Source: Hyphomicrobiales bacterium (lineage in GTDB: Bacteria; Pseudomonadota; Alphaproteobacteria; Rhizobiales; Devosiaceae). Taken from it: a stretch of 49,626 nt of DNA. This document shows positions 7,338 through 15,322 of this stretch, one piece after another; the first letter of the stretch is position 1, and every line of letters starts with the position of its first letter. The stretch is taken from positions 1 to 49,626 of the forward strand of contig JAMONZ010000022.1 in the NCBI GenBank assembly GCA_027066315.1, given 5' to 3'. Below the pieces are notes generated by a model, which saw nothing but the letters and a program-made list of their open reading frames with translations, did no database searches and was not told the DNA's origin. Made by a program: the position numbers and the translations under genes.

Positions 7338-9470
7338 TTAGGCAACGTTGCGGTGTGATGGGCTAGGAGAGTTGCGCAACCCTTGCACATCAACAATTAG
7401 ACCAACCGAGCCATCACCCAAAATTGTGCCACCTGCAATTCCTTCAATTCTTTCAAAGTTTTCTTCTAAACTCTTAATTACAACTTGCTGCTGACCGATT
7501 ATTGAATCAACAATTAGAGCAAGTTTATTTGTGCCATCTGCTTCACAAAGCACAACAAATCTATCTTTATCATTAATATCATTTGGCAATTCAAAACGAT
7601 CCGCTAGATCAATTGAGTGAACATACTCACCACGCACCTGTAAAACTTTTGCACCTGTTGGTAATTTACCAAAATCAGCACGTGAGTTTTGAATTGTTTC
7701 AACAATTGAAGAAAGCGGAATAACATAAGGACAGCCGCCGACTTTTACCAACATTACATCAAGCACAGCCAAAGTTAGTGGCAATCTTAATGTCATGCGA
7801 GTGCCTTTACCCGGCCATGATTTTACAATTACTGCACCACCAATTTTATTGATATTTGATAAAACAACGTCCATTCCAACACCACGACCTGAAAGGTCTG
7901 AAACTTCCTCAACGGTTGAAAAACCTGGGGCAAATATTAAATTATCGATCTGGTCATCGCTTAATTGTTGATCCTCGCCAACAACGCCTTTATCACGTGC
8001 TAATTGCAACACACGCTCACGATTAATACCCGCTCCATCATCTTCAATAATTATTAGAATTGAGCCACCAGCTTGTTCGGCTGAAAGGCGAATTGTACCT
8101 GTTTCAGATTTACCAGCCTTTACTCTATTCTCAACAGATTCAATTCCGTGATCTGCTGAATTTCTAATCATATGAGTAAGTGGATCTGATAATTGCTCAA
8201 TAACTGTTTTGTCAATTTCAGTATTTTCACCAACAGTTTCAAGTTTGATCTTTTTACCTGTTTTTGTAGCTAACTCTCGCACCAAACGTGGCATACGAGA
8301 AAATACAGATTTTACTGGTTGAGCACGGATTGCCATCACGCTATCTTGTAGACCACGAGTTGTTGTTGCTAAAACTTCAAGCCCACGGATTAGCTCTTGA
8401 TATTGATGTTTTAGGTGGTCGTCCATTTGCTGGGTAAGCATCGACTGGGTAATAACCAGCTCGCCAACCATATTGACAACTCTATCGACTTTATCAAGAT
8501 CAACCCTAATTGATTGCACACCAGCTACTGGGGCAGTTTTTGATGGAGATTTACTAGTCTGCTCAGTGCCTTTTGCTGCCACTGTAGCTGCTGGCTTTTC
8601 TGCTTCTACTGGCTTAATTTCATCTGCAAGATCAGCAAATGATGGCAAATTTTCACTATCAAAATCTACATCATCTTGCTTTTCTTGAATAGGTTTTGCT
8701 TCAATTTTTGTTATTTCTAGATCACAATCCCCATCAACAAACTCAAATACTTCACGAATTAATTCTTCTTCAACGCTATCATCACTAAAAGAAATTTCCC
8801 ATGAGCAATATACCCCCATTGGCTCAAAATCAGGCAAGGTTGGTATATCAATTAAAACTGCCTTGACCTCAATATCAGACATTTCAGCCAATTCTCTTAA
8901 TAATAAAATTGGATCATTTGCAGAAATATAAAGCTCTCTATGAGGGACAAATTTAACTAACCACCCCTCACTTATGCCTTCATCATCACCCATTTCTTCA
9001 TCAAGATTAATCATGACTGGAGTAAAATCTATATCAAATTCTTCGTCTTCAACAGGCTCGCCTGTCTCTTCATCATCACCACTTGAAGCCTTGCAAAGAG
9101 AGATAAATTTTTCTTTTTCAACTGCACCATAATCAGAGGCAAGTTCTTCACCAACTTTTGCAGCTTCAACAAAATCAGCAATTATATCGTTTGATCTTAT
9201 ACAAAGAACGATCACTTCATTTGTCATTTCAATTTTGTCATTTCGAACAAAATCTAATAAAGTTTCAAACTCATGTGCAAAACCAACCAAGCCTGTAAAA
9301 CCAAAAGCACCCGCACCACCCTTAACCGAATGAATAGCACGAAAAACAGCATGCATGCGATCGGGGCTTTTATCACCCTCTTCAATTGCTGTGAATTGCT
9401 CTTCTAATTCTATAAGTAGTTCAGAACATTCATCAAAAAATGTAGCTTTAAATTCGTCAAGTTCAGACAT
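7338..9470 (-). CDS. cheA: Chemotaxis histidine kinase CheA
   Basis: Central kinase of the chemotaxis pathway; receptor-controlled autophosphorylation feeds CheY, CheY2 and CheB. It has 710 residues. The HPt domain (1-105) carries H47 in RAIHSVKGGAGAFG. An acidic linker and a P2-like docking domain follow (about 150-270, with WLVKFVPHRELY and LLRELAEM), then a Ser/Pro/Ala/Lys linker and the dimerisation domain (about 320-375). The ATPase domain shows the N box HMIRNSADHGIE, G1 EDDGAGI, the F box and G2 GRGVGMDVV. The C-terminal CheW-like domain covers about 570-705. All key residues are present. Confidence 0.97.
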   Translation of the reverse strand: MSELDEFKATFFDECSELLIELEEQFTAIEEGDKSPDRMHAVFRAIHSVKGGAGAFGFTGLVGFAHEFETLLDFVRNDKIEMTNEVIVLCIRSNDIIADFVEAAKVGEELASDYGAVEKEKFISLCKASSGDDEETGEPVEDEEFDIDFTPVMINLDEEMGDDEGISEGWLVKFVPHRELYISANDPILLLRELAEMSDIEVKAVLIDIPTLPDFEPMGVYCSWEISFSDDSVEEELIREVFEFVDGDCDLEITKIEAKPIQEKQDDVDFDSENLPSFADLADEIKPVEAEKPAATVAAKGTEQTSKSPSKTAPVAGVQSIRVDLDKVDRVVNMVGELVITQSMLTQQMDDHLKHQYQELIRGLEVLATTTRGLQDSVMAIRAQPVKSVFSRMPRLVRELATKTGKKIKLETVGENTEIDKTVIEQLSDPLTHMIRNSADHGIESVENRVKAGKSETGTIRLSAEQAGGSILIIIEDDGAGINRERVLQLARDKGVVGEDQQLSDDQIDNLIFAPGFSTVEEVSDLSGRGVGMDVVLSNINKIGGAVIVKSWPGKGTRMTLRLPLTLAVLDVMLVKVGGCPYVIPLSSIVETIQNSRADFGKLPTGAKVLQVRGEYVHSIDLADRFELPNDINDKDRFVVLCEADGTNKLALIVDSIIGQQQVVIKSLEENFERIEGIAGGTILGDGSVGLIVDVQGLRNSPSPSHRNVA

Positions 9471-9499
9471 GAGTTTTTACCTAAAGTCTATTTAATGTT

Positions 9500-9859
9500 T
9501 TAATGAACAACTCGGTTAATAACCGAGATTAATTTTTCGGGATCAAATGGCTTAACAATCCAGCCTGTTCCACCAGCAGCTCGCCCTTGATCGCGTTTTT
9601 CACGAGAGCTTTCTGTAGTTAGAATAAGAATGGGAAGGCTTTGATATTTACCTGATGAGCGAACATTTTTGATAAATTCAATGCCGTCCATAACTGGCAT
9701 ATTTATATCTGTTATCACCACATCAAAACTCTCAGTTTTTAGCTTATCTAGGCCTTGCTGTCCGTCTTCTGCTTGAATTACCTCAAAGCCAGCACCGCTA
9801 AGCGTGTGTTGGAGCATTGAAAGCATCGTGCGAGAATCATCTACTGTTAGAATACGCAT
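9500..9859 (-). CDS. cheY: CheY-type response regulator (adjacent to cheA)
   Basis: Stand-alone receiver domain of 119 residues. It has D7/D8, phosphoacceptor D51 (TDINMP), T81/T82, an aromatic W100 at the switch position and K103 in VKPF. In S. meliloti the CheY encoded between cheS and cheA is CheY1, a phosphate sink that drains phosphate from motor-acting CheY2; the same order here makes that role likely. The two CheY proteins in this window are clearly different sequences, not a recent duplication. The gene is 29 bases upstream of cheA and 9 bases downstream of the STAS gene. Confidence 0.93.
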   Translation of the reverse strand: MRILTVDDSRTMLSMLQHTLSGAGFEVIQAEDGQQGLDKLKTESFDVVITDINMPVMDGIEFIKNVRSSGKYQSLPILILTTESSREKRDQGRAAGGTGWIVKPFDPEKLISVINRVVH

Positions 9860-9868
9860 TATATATAT

Positions 9869-10159
9869 CTATCCTTTTAATAGCGGGGTAAAGCTGTCTT
9901 TAAGTCCTAGCCTATCAATTGCACCAAGCATTTGGGGGCTAGCGTTTAGAACCTCAAAAGAAGTATTATTTAATTCTGCAGATCGAGCGGCACTTAGCAG
10001 CATCAACAAAGCATTTGTTGCTACTCGCTCTACTTTTTCACTATTTATTTGAACCGAGCCAAGCTCTAAAGCCTCAAGAAGATTATCTCGAATTACATCA
10101 AGTGTATCCAAATCTACAATTGCAGGCAGTTCTAAATCTTGTAATTTACTCTCAGCCAT
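9869..10159 (-). CDS. cheS: STAS-domain protein, CheS-like, first gene of the che operon
   Basis: A 96-residue protein with STAS-type features: VDLDTLDVIRDNLLEAL, a central VERVATNALLMLLSAARSA (the usual DSSGLALL helix region, here without the phosphorylatable Ser/Asp-Ser) and a FEVLNASPQM strand-helix. From memory, S. meliloti CheS (97 residues, encoded just before cheY1) binds CheA and speeds dephosphorylation of CheY1; length and position match. The ATG at 10159 is chosen; the frame remains open to a TTG at 10180. GAGGA lies 14 bases upstream of the ATG, a long spacing, so the start is uncertain. The che operon promoter should lie in 10160-10283. Confidence 0.8.
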   Translation of the reverse strand: MAESKLQDLELPAIVDLDTLDVIRDNLLEALELGSVQINSEKVERVATNALLMLLSAARSAELNNTSFEVLNASPQMLGAIDRLGLKDSFTPLLKG

Positions 10160-10283
10160 TATGTAATAAATTATCCTCAAATAATAAAATCGTAATTATA
10201 CTTAAGGAATTGTGTCACTCTAGTGGTTTAAGAAGTCCTAACAATTTTAAAATCTTTCTAAAAAGATCATTTTTTATTTTATT

Positions 10284-11321
10284 TTATGCAATTATTGCGT
10301 GAATTTTATCTATATTTACATTGTTAAGATCGTCTGGCTGCCAGTTTGGATTTTGGTCTTTATCAATTACCACCGCACGCACTCCTTCAACAAAATCTTC
10401 TCTTGCAGCCATGAATGTTGCTAGCAAAAAATCATTATTTAAAACCTTATCAACATCACTATCTTGCCGTGCTTTGTCATGAGATATTAAAATAGCAGCA
10501 AGAGAAGTGGGGCAGAGTTTAATTAGCCTTTGAAAAAGACTTTTGGCATGATGATTTCCATCACTTAACTGTTTGAGTTTATTCATAATTTCCAGTATAT
10601 TATCTTCCAAGAAAGCCTGTTTACAGCTATTGGCTTTTTCGATGAAAGGGGTTTCATTTCCCTTGATATTTTTCATCCTCATAACCTCTTTTAATGCACT
10701 ATTAATATTAGTGCTATTCATGGCTTTTATCAGCTCATTTTCAACTTGCTTAATTGAGCTTTTGTTAATTATGCAATCGCTTAATCCAAGTGCTAGAGCA
10801 TCATTTGCGCCAACAACTTCGCCAGACATTAAAAAAGCTAAAGCAATATGACGCTCTACCTTTGCTAAAATTGCATCAATACCACAATCACAGACGAAAC
10901 CTATCGCTGCTTCTGGCATTGCAAAGCGTGAATTTGATGTAGTGATTCGGTATTTTGCATGCCCAGCTAAGCCCAAACCACCGCCCATAACAATACCATC
11001 AGTTAATACCACTATTGGTTTTGAAAATTTTACAATTTTACCATCTAGCGCATATTCAGCCGAAAAAAACTTGTGCATTTCTTCAATTTTACTATCTAGA
11101 GCATTTTGCCGTGCTAACCTAATATCACCACCTGCACAAAACCCTCGCTCATGTGCTGATTTAAGCAAAACACCATTTATTTTTGGATTTTCTTCAAATT
11201 CGCTAAGCGCAATATCTATTGCCTTTATCATCTCAAAATTAAGCGCATTTATTGCCTTTGGTCTATTTAAAGCAATAATGCCGGTGCTTTTTTCAATTTT
11301 AACTTGGACTTCTTTATCCAT
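10284..11321 (-). CDS. 3-hydroxyisobutyryl-CoA hydrolase (enoyl-CoA hydratase/isomerase superfamily)
   Basis: Crotonase-fold enzyme of 345 residues. It most likely hydrolyses 3-hydroxyisobutyryl-CoA to 3-hydroxyisobutyrate in valine breakdown. The crotonase motifs are ALNRPKAINALN (about residue 17), the CoA/oxyanion segment FCAGGDIRLA (about 61) and MPEAAIGFVCDCG (about 134). The glutamate of PEAAIG and the aspartate of CDCG match the catalytic Glu and Asp of HIBCH-type hydrolases. The length (about 350) and the C-terminal NPNWQP segment also separate this group from ordinary 260-residue hydratases. The next gene upstream is divergent, and it is probably transcribed alone. Confidence 0.88.
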   Translation of the reverse strand: MDKEVQVKIEKSTGIIALNRPKAINALNFEMIKAIDIALSEFEENPKINGVLLKSAHERGFCAGGDIRLARQNALDSKIEEMHKFFSAEYALDGKIVKFSKPIVVLTDGIVMGGGLGLAGHAKYRITTSNSRFAMPEAAIGFVCDCGIDAILAKVERHIALAFLMSGEVVGANDALALGLSDCIINKSSIKQVENELIKAMNSTNINSALKEVMRMKNIKGNETPFIEKANSCKQAFLEDNILEIMNKLKQLSDGNHHAKSLFQRLIKLCPTSLAAILISHDKARQDSDVDKVLNNDFLLATFMAAREDFVEGVRAVVIDKDQNPNWQPDDLNNVNIDKIHAIIA

Positions 11322-11405
11322 AGAGCTGACTTTCTTATTAAATCTAACCTGTGATAACAGGTTTTATTGCATTTCAATACTGGCAAACCATGCTAATAAG
11401 TTTAA

Positions 11406-12710
11406 ATGAATGAAATTCACCTTAGCGGCATTGCTGCCGACCTTGCAAAACTCGCAGATGAGAATAAACCAATTCAACTTGGTATAATTGGTGCTGGCGA
11501 AATGGGGACTGACCTTGTAACACAAGTGATGTTAATGAAAGGCATAGAGATTGCCGCCATAACCGCCCGCCGCCCCCACACCGCTTTTGATGCGATAAAA
11601 ATTGCCTATGGCAATGATGATAAAGGGCAAGAAGTAAACACCCCTAGCCAAATGTCAAATGCGCTTGAGATTGGCAAAATCGCCATTACCTCTGATAATG
11701 AATTAATGGTAAGCACACCACAAATTGATGTGGTGATTGATGCAACGGGCAAACCCGGAGTTGCGGCAGATTTTATTTTATTAGCAATGGAGCATGGCAA
11801 GCATATCGTAATGATGAATGTTGAGGCTGATGTAACTATTGGGCGTTATCTTAAAGCGCAGGCTGATAAATTGGGTGTTATTTATTCGCTTGGGGCGGGT
11901 GACGAGCCTTCATCTTGTATGGAGTTAATAGAATTTACCTCTGGCTTGGGGTTAACAATTGTTAGCGCAGGCAAGGGTAAAAATAACCCTCTTAAACATG
12001 ACGCTGTGCCCGATGATTATATTGAAGAAGCAGTGCGGCGTAATATGAACCCACGTGTGTTAGTAGAATTTGTTGATGGCTCAAAAACCGCAGTTGAAAT
12101 GGCAGCAATTGCTAATGCTACAGGTTTAACTCCCGACATTCCTGGTATGCATGGACCAAAAGCCTCTCGAGAGGAATTAGCAAAAGTGCTAATCCCCAAA
12201 TCCGATGGTGGAATTTTAAACAATATCGGCGTGGTTGACTATACAATTGGCAAAGGAGTTGCACCAGGTGTGTTTGTTATTGCCAAAGCCACCCACCCAC
12301 GCATTATCGAGCGAATGGACGATTTACATGTTGGCATAGGCCCATATTATGGCTTTTTCCGCCCCTATCATTTGACGAGCCTTGAAGTTCCATTAACGGC
12401 GGCACGCATAATGTTGCAAGGCAAGCCAGACATGGTGCCACTTGCAAAACCTGTTGCCGAAGTATGCGCTATTGCAAAACGTGATATGAAAATTGGCGAA
12501 AAAATCGATGCAATCGGGGAAACATGCTATCGTTCTTTCACCATGAAAGTAGAAGACGCAAGACAAAATTCCTGCCTTCCAGTTGGATTACTTGAGGGTG
12601 GAAAAGTTTTAACACCCATTAAAAAAGGCGAGCTAATAACCAGCCAAAACGCCACTCCAGATAAAACTACCAAGCTGTTTGAGATGAGAGTTAAGCAGGA
12701 TTTGATGTAG
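11406..12710 (+). CDS. NAD(P)-binding homoserine dehydrogenase-like protein with C-terminal SAF domain
   Basis: A 434-residue protein of the predicted homoserine dehydrogenase-like/SAF family (COG4091 as I know it). The N-terminal Rossmann fold has GIIGAGEMGTDL (about residue 26). A middle domain carries SLGAGDEPSSCMELIEF and HYNM-independent catalytic-looking residues that I cannot assign. A SAF domain follows (about 355-425), including CLPVGLLEGGKVLTPIKKGELIT. The family is found in sugar-acid and polyol catabolic loci of alphaproteobacteria, but the substrate is not established from sequence. The true threonine-pathway homoserine dehydrogenase lacks the SAF domain and has an ACT domain, so this is not that enzyme. 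It stands alone, without a linked catabolic gene set. The gene ends just before a nested inverted repeat. Confidence 0.75.
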   Translation: MNEIHLSGIAADLAKLADENKPIQLGIIGAGEMGTDLVTQVMLMKGIEIAAITARRPHTAFDAIKIAYGNDDKGQEVNTPSQMSNALEIGKIAITSDNELMVSTPQIDVVIDATGKPGVAADFILLAMEHGKHIVMMNVEADVTIGRYLKAQADKLGVIYSLGAGDEPSSCMELIEFTSGLGLTIVSAGKGKNNPLKHDAVPDDYIEEAVRRNMNPRVLVEFVDGSKTAVEMAAIANATGLTPDIPGMHGPKASREELAKVLIPKSDGGILNNIGVVDYTIGKGVAPGVFVIAKATHPRIIERMDDLHVGIGPYYGFFRPYHLTSLEVPLTAARIMLQGKPDMVPLAKPVAEVCAIAKRDMKIGEKIDAIGETCYRSFTMKVEDARQNSCLPVGLLEGGKVLTPIKKGELITSQNATPDKTTKLFEMRVKQDLM

Positions 12711-12770
12711 GGGGGGTTTAAAACTCTAAAAGCTCTTAATTTACTCAACAGACAGCAACTAACCACCGCC

Positions 12771-12873
12771 GTCATGCCGTTGAAAAACGGCATCCAGAAT
12801 GATTTTTATCAGGTAAAATTACTAGAATAGAACACTGAATCCAAGAATGGATGCCGTTTTTCAACGGCATGAC
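12771..12873. repeat. REP/MITE-like nested inverted repeat
   Basis: Two perfectly complementary 25-nt arms (12771-12795 and 12849-12873), beginning GTCATGCCGTTG, flank a 53-nt centre. Each arm is itself a hairpin: GCCGTT with a 4-nt loop and AACGGC. The element lies between two convergent genes, where it could also work as a terminator. No second copy is visible in the window. The form (a palindrome made of smaller palindromes with GGATGCCG and CATGAC ends) resembles REP or MITE elements of alphaproteobacterial genomes. Confidence 0.8.
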
Positions 12874-12916
12874 ATCTTTGATTATCACTGGTGATTACAA
12901 TATTGCTCTTGGCCAG

Positions 12917-13867
12917 TTAATCCTCATCTACTATTTCAGCAACTTTACTTTCTTGCCAGCTTGCATAATTTTTCTTCGTTCCTTTTATTATCCATGATGT
13001 GCGCCCATTGTCTGAACGTCCAAATATTAAAGAAGAGGCAGCACTTGGGCTTGAAAAAGATGTGTCTTTTGTAAACTTAGCAATAGTATTATTTTCATCA
13101 TCAATGATTAGAGTTCCGTTTTCAATCAATTTACAATGCCGTCTTTTATATCCAACATTTTTCTTACCGCTTGTAGTCCACTTAGAAGAAGCAAATGAGC
13201 CCTCAAACACTACAAATTCCCCTTCTATTTCTTGACCTGTGGCATATAGTTTTTTCTTATCGTTATTAATTTCAAAAATTGGAGAAATATCTTCATCAAT
13301 TTTTTCAGACCGATTTTTCTTTTGTAAAGATGTCCTATTAGGCGTTACTTTAAATGAATCATAGCCCAAAACAGGTAATATCAATTGAATTTGTTCAATA
13401 AAATATTCCATATCAGAAACATCTGCCTCAGGTAGCGGAGAGGGTTCATGTTTTGTTAAATTTTCAAGCTTTGCTTTGCCAATTTCAGATGCAATTTTAA
13501 TCAGTCGTGCTTCTAGGTATTTAGCATGAGCTTTGGTAATATTTGAATCTTTACTCGTAACTACACAAACTCGCTCCCAAAAATCTTTTTCCTTATTGTG
13601 CGTCTTAAGTCTCTTTCGCACATTATCACTTTCACCAATATATATCATAGGCGAATCAGTTTCTTCAGGATCGTGCCCAAAAAGGAAATATATTCCTGTT
13701 CTATCAAGCTCCTCCCTTTTTAAAAAATCTACAATCTCCACACGAGAGCCAGAAATGACATGACCAGACCAATTTATTACTTCAGCAGTCACTAACCCTG
13801 TTGGATTGCCATCAACAAGAAATATACGAACACTTCGCCCATTAGTATTATTCGCTGCTCTCGTCAT
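12917..13867 (-). CDS. GIY-YIG nuclease-fold protein with C-terminal DUF4357
   Basis: A 316-residue protein. The N-terminal half holds a GIY-YIG fold: GIYFLFG, then IYIGESDNVRKRLKTHN with the catalytic-type Tyr and Arg, and the metal-binding glutamate in KYLEARLIK. The C-terminal half (about 230-316) matches DUF4357, with GQEIEGEFVVFEGS and FSSPSAASSLIFGRS. Such proteins are annotated as GIY-YIG nucleases of unknown role and occur sporadically. The ATG at 13867 has AAAGG seven bases upstream; the frame continues to a TTG at 13897. It is flanked downstream by a nested inverted repeat and upstream by about 400 bases of non-coding DNA, so it looks like an accessory insertion. Biological role unknown. 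Confidence 0.85.
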   Translation of the reverse strand: MTRAANNTNGRSVRIFLVDGNPTGLVTAEVINWSGHVISGSRVEIVDFLKREELDRTGIYFLFGHDPEETDSPMIYIGESDNVRKRLKTHNKEKDFWERVCVVTSKDSNITKAHAKYLEARLIKIASEIGKAKLENLTKHEPSPLPEADVSDMEYFIEQIQLILPVLGYDSFKVTPNRTSLQKKNRSEKIDEDISPIFEINNDKKKLYATGQEIEGEFVVFEGSFASSKWTTSGKKNVGYKRRHCKLIENGTLIIDDENNTIAKFTKDTSFSSPSAASSLIFGRSDNGRTSWIIKGTKKNYASWQESKVAEIVDED

Positions 13868-14266
13868 TTTTAAACCTTTATTTTTACAAATTAGCAAAAC
13901 AATATTTAAATCTGATTATAACACTAATTGCCTTATCAACAAATCACAACATTATGCCGTATTATACAGTGATACTCGCATCAGAACACAATTGTGTTTG
14001 TTGGTTTGTTTCAAAGATGCCGTCTCTCAAACCCATAGCAAATAAGAAAGTTCTTCATCGACTTTAATCAAGAGTTAATTTGCCGTACCGTACCGTACGG
14101 TACGGCAATATTTATGTTATTATTGGTTTAGTTCCTGCCTTGTGATGCTTGCTCTAAGGCATATTCTTATGGGTTTAAGTTTCTCTATTATTTAAATTAA
14201 GGAATGAGAATTACTCTATTTCCAACATTCCAGAGATAGTTCAGTGCAGCTCAAAACTACATGTTT
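13868..14266. other. 400-base non-coding stretch upstream of the GIY-YIG gene
   Basis: I find no convincing gene here. It contains a small palindrome (AACACAATTGTGTT, 13985-13998) and a 29-nt CCGTA-based palindrome (14080-14108). It should hold the promoter of the GIY-YIG gene and the transcript end of the gene at 14267-15310. No tRNA or recognisable RNA fold was found by eye. Confidence 0.5.
14080..14108. repeat. 29-nt near-perfect palindrome built on CCGTA repeats
   Basis: The left arm TTGCCGTACCGTAC and its exact reverse complement surround a single central C (14094). The arms consist of overlapping CCGTA/GGTAC units, in sharp contrast to the AT-rich surroundings. There is no T-run on either side, so it is not a typical terminator. 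A regulator-binding site or a mobile-element remnant are possible. It lies about 215 bases upstream of the GIY-YIG gene. Confidence 0.75.
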
Positions 14267-15310
14267 TTATTTAGTTGAGAAATTCCCACTTACGGGCAGG
14301 TGGTCGGTATTTTTAAAGCCTGTATCTAGCGTTTTTATTTTCTTTATTTTTACATTTGGCGAAACAATAAAACCATCAATTATTGAGGTATAATTTTCGC
14401 CCCTCACATAGGGTTTATGCATTGTTCTAACGCTTGGCACATTCTCATCAACCCCAATTTTCCAGCCTTTTGGCAAACGATCTAATGGAAAGCCAATTCG
14501 CCAGAATAGATGTTTTTTAGGAGTTTTGTGGGTGAAGGTCGTTTTGGTTAATTCCATATTCCAATCGCCGCCCAAAACTACATAATTTCCTTTTTTATAT
14601 TCTTGCTTTGCAAAGGCAAAAACTGCATCAAATTGCTTTTGACGTGTTGCGCCTTTTTCATCAAATGCGGCCAAATGCAAATTGGCAATTACCCATTGTT
14701 TGTTATTTTTTTCAATTGGCTTATCATTATTTTTAATTGCAAACCTGCTTACCAATAATCCATAGCGGCGACGCAATAAACCTGCCAATAAGGTTGGTTC
14801 ATGCGGCAGGGTTATTACATTACTTGAAGTTAGTTTGGCCTTAGCCAAGCTCAATGTACCATGGCAAACTCGAAGCGGCCACGGCAAACCTCTTGAAGCT
14901 ATATCAGCCCTAAATATCGCTAAAAAATTAGGAAATAGCGCAACTATTTCAGAGCGAACTGGGACAAGAAAACTTAAAGGGCTTTTGTTTGACACTTCTT
15001 GCAATAAAAAAACATCTGAATTTAAACTAAGAAGAGTTTCTTTTATTCCAAAAAGATTGCTTTTAACCTCAGCACGACTTGGGGGTAAATAACTTTTGCC
15101 CCCATCCATGATAAAGTCACTTTTTTCTCCCAAGCCTGCATAACCAATATTCCATGCTGTTATAGAAATATTTTTATCGAGCTGAGCAGGTAATTCTTTT
15201 GGCTCATTCAAGATTTTAATTTTTATACTTGGCATAGTATTTCTGTTTATCAGCACGATAAAAAGCAGATAAAAAGCAAATAAAAATATTAGCGCAAATA
15301 AAACCTCCAT
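14267..15310 (-). CDS. Membrane-anchored endonuclease/exonuclease/phosphatase family protein
   Basis: A 347-residue protein with one N-terminal hydrophobic helix (residues about 3-22) followed by an exonuclease III/DNase I-like domain. The fold's usual metal and catalytic positions are visible: Asn in ITAWNIGYAG, Glu in FLLQEV (about residue 103), Asp/Asn in GGDWNME (about 247) and Asp-His in TDHLPVSG near the C-terminus. The superfamily includes nucleases, sphingomyelinases and inositol phosphatases; the substrate cannot be told here. The anchor suggests a catalytic domain outside the cytoplasm or at the membrane. It starts 12 bases after the glutamate dehydrogenase stop codon and may be co-transcribed with it. 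Confidence 0.8.
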   Translation of the reverse strand: MEVLFALIFLFAFYLLFIVLINRNTMPSIKIKILNEPKELPAQLDKNISITAWNIGYAGLGEKSDFIMDGGKSYLPPSRAEVKSNLFGIKETLLSLNSDVFLLQEVSNKSPLSFLVPVRSEIVALFPNFLAIFRADIASRGLPWPLRVCHGTLSLAKAKLTSSNVITLPHEPTLLAGLLRRRYGLLVSRFAIKNNDKPIEKNNKQWVIANLHLAAFDEKGATRQKQFDAVFAFAKQEYKKGNYVVLGGDWNMELTKTTFTHKTPKKHLFWRIGFPLDRLPKGWKIGVDENVPSVRTMHKPYVRGENYTSIIDGFIVSPNVKIKKIKTLDTGFKNTDHLPVSGNFSTK

Positions 15311-15322
15311 ATAGGCAAGACC

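Noticed and set aside
10015-10302. 95-codon plus-strand frame across the che operon start
   Set aside because: Mostly antisense to the CheS-like gene and the intergenic region, with no family features.
12771-12873. CRISPR-like repeat pair
   Set aside because: Only two copies in inverted orientation and no cas genes; the structure fits a REP/MITE element.
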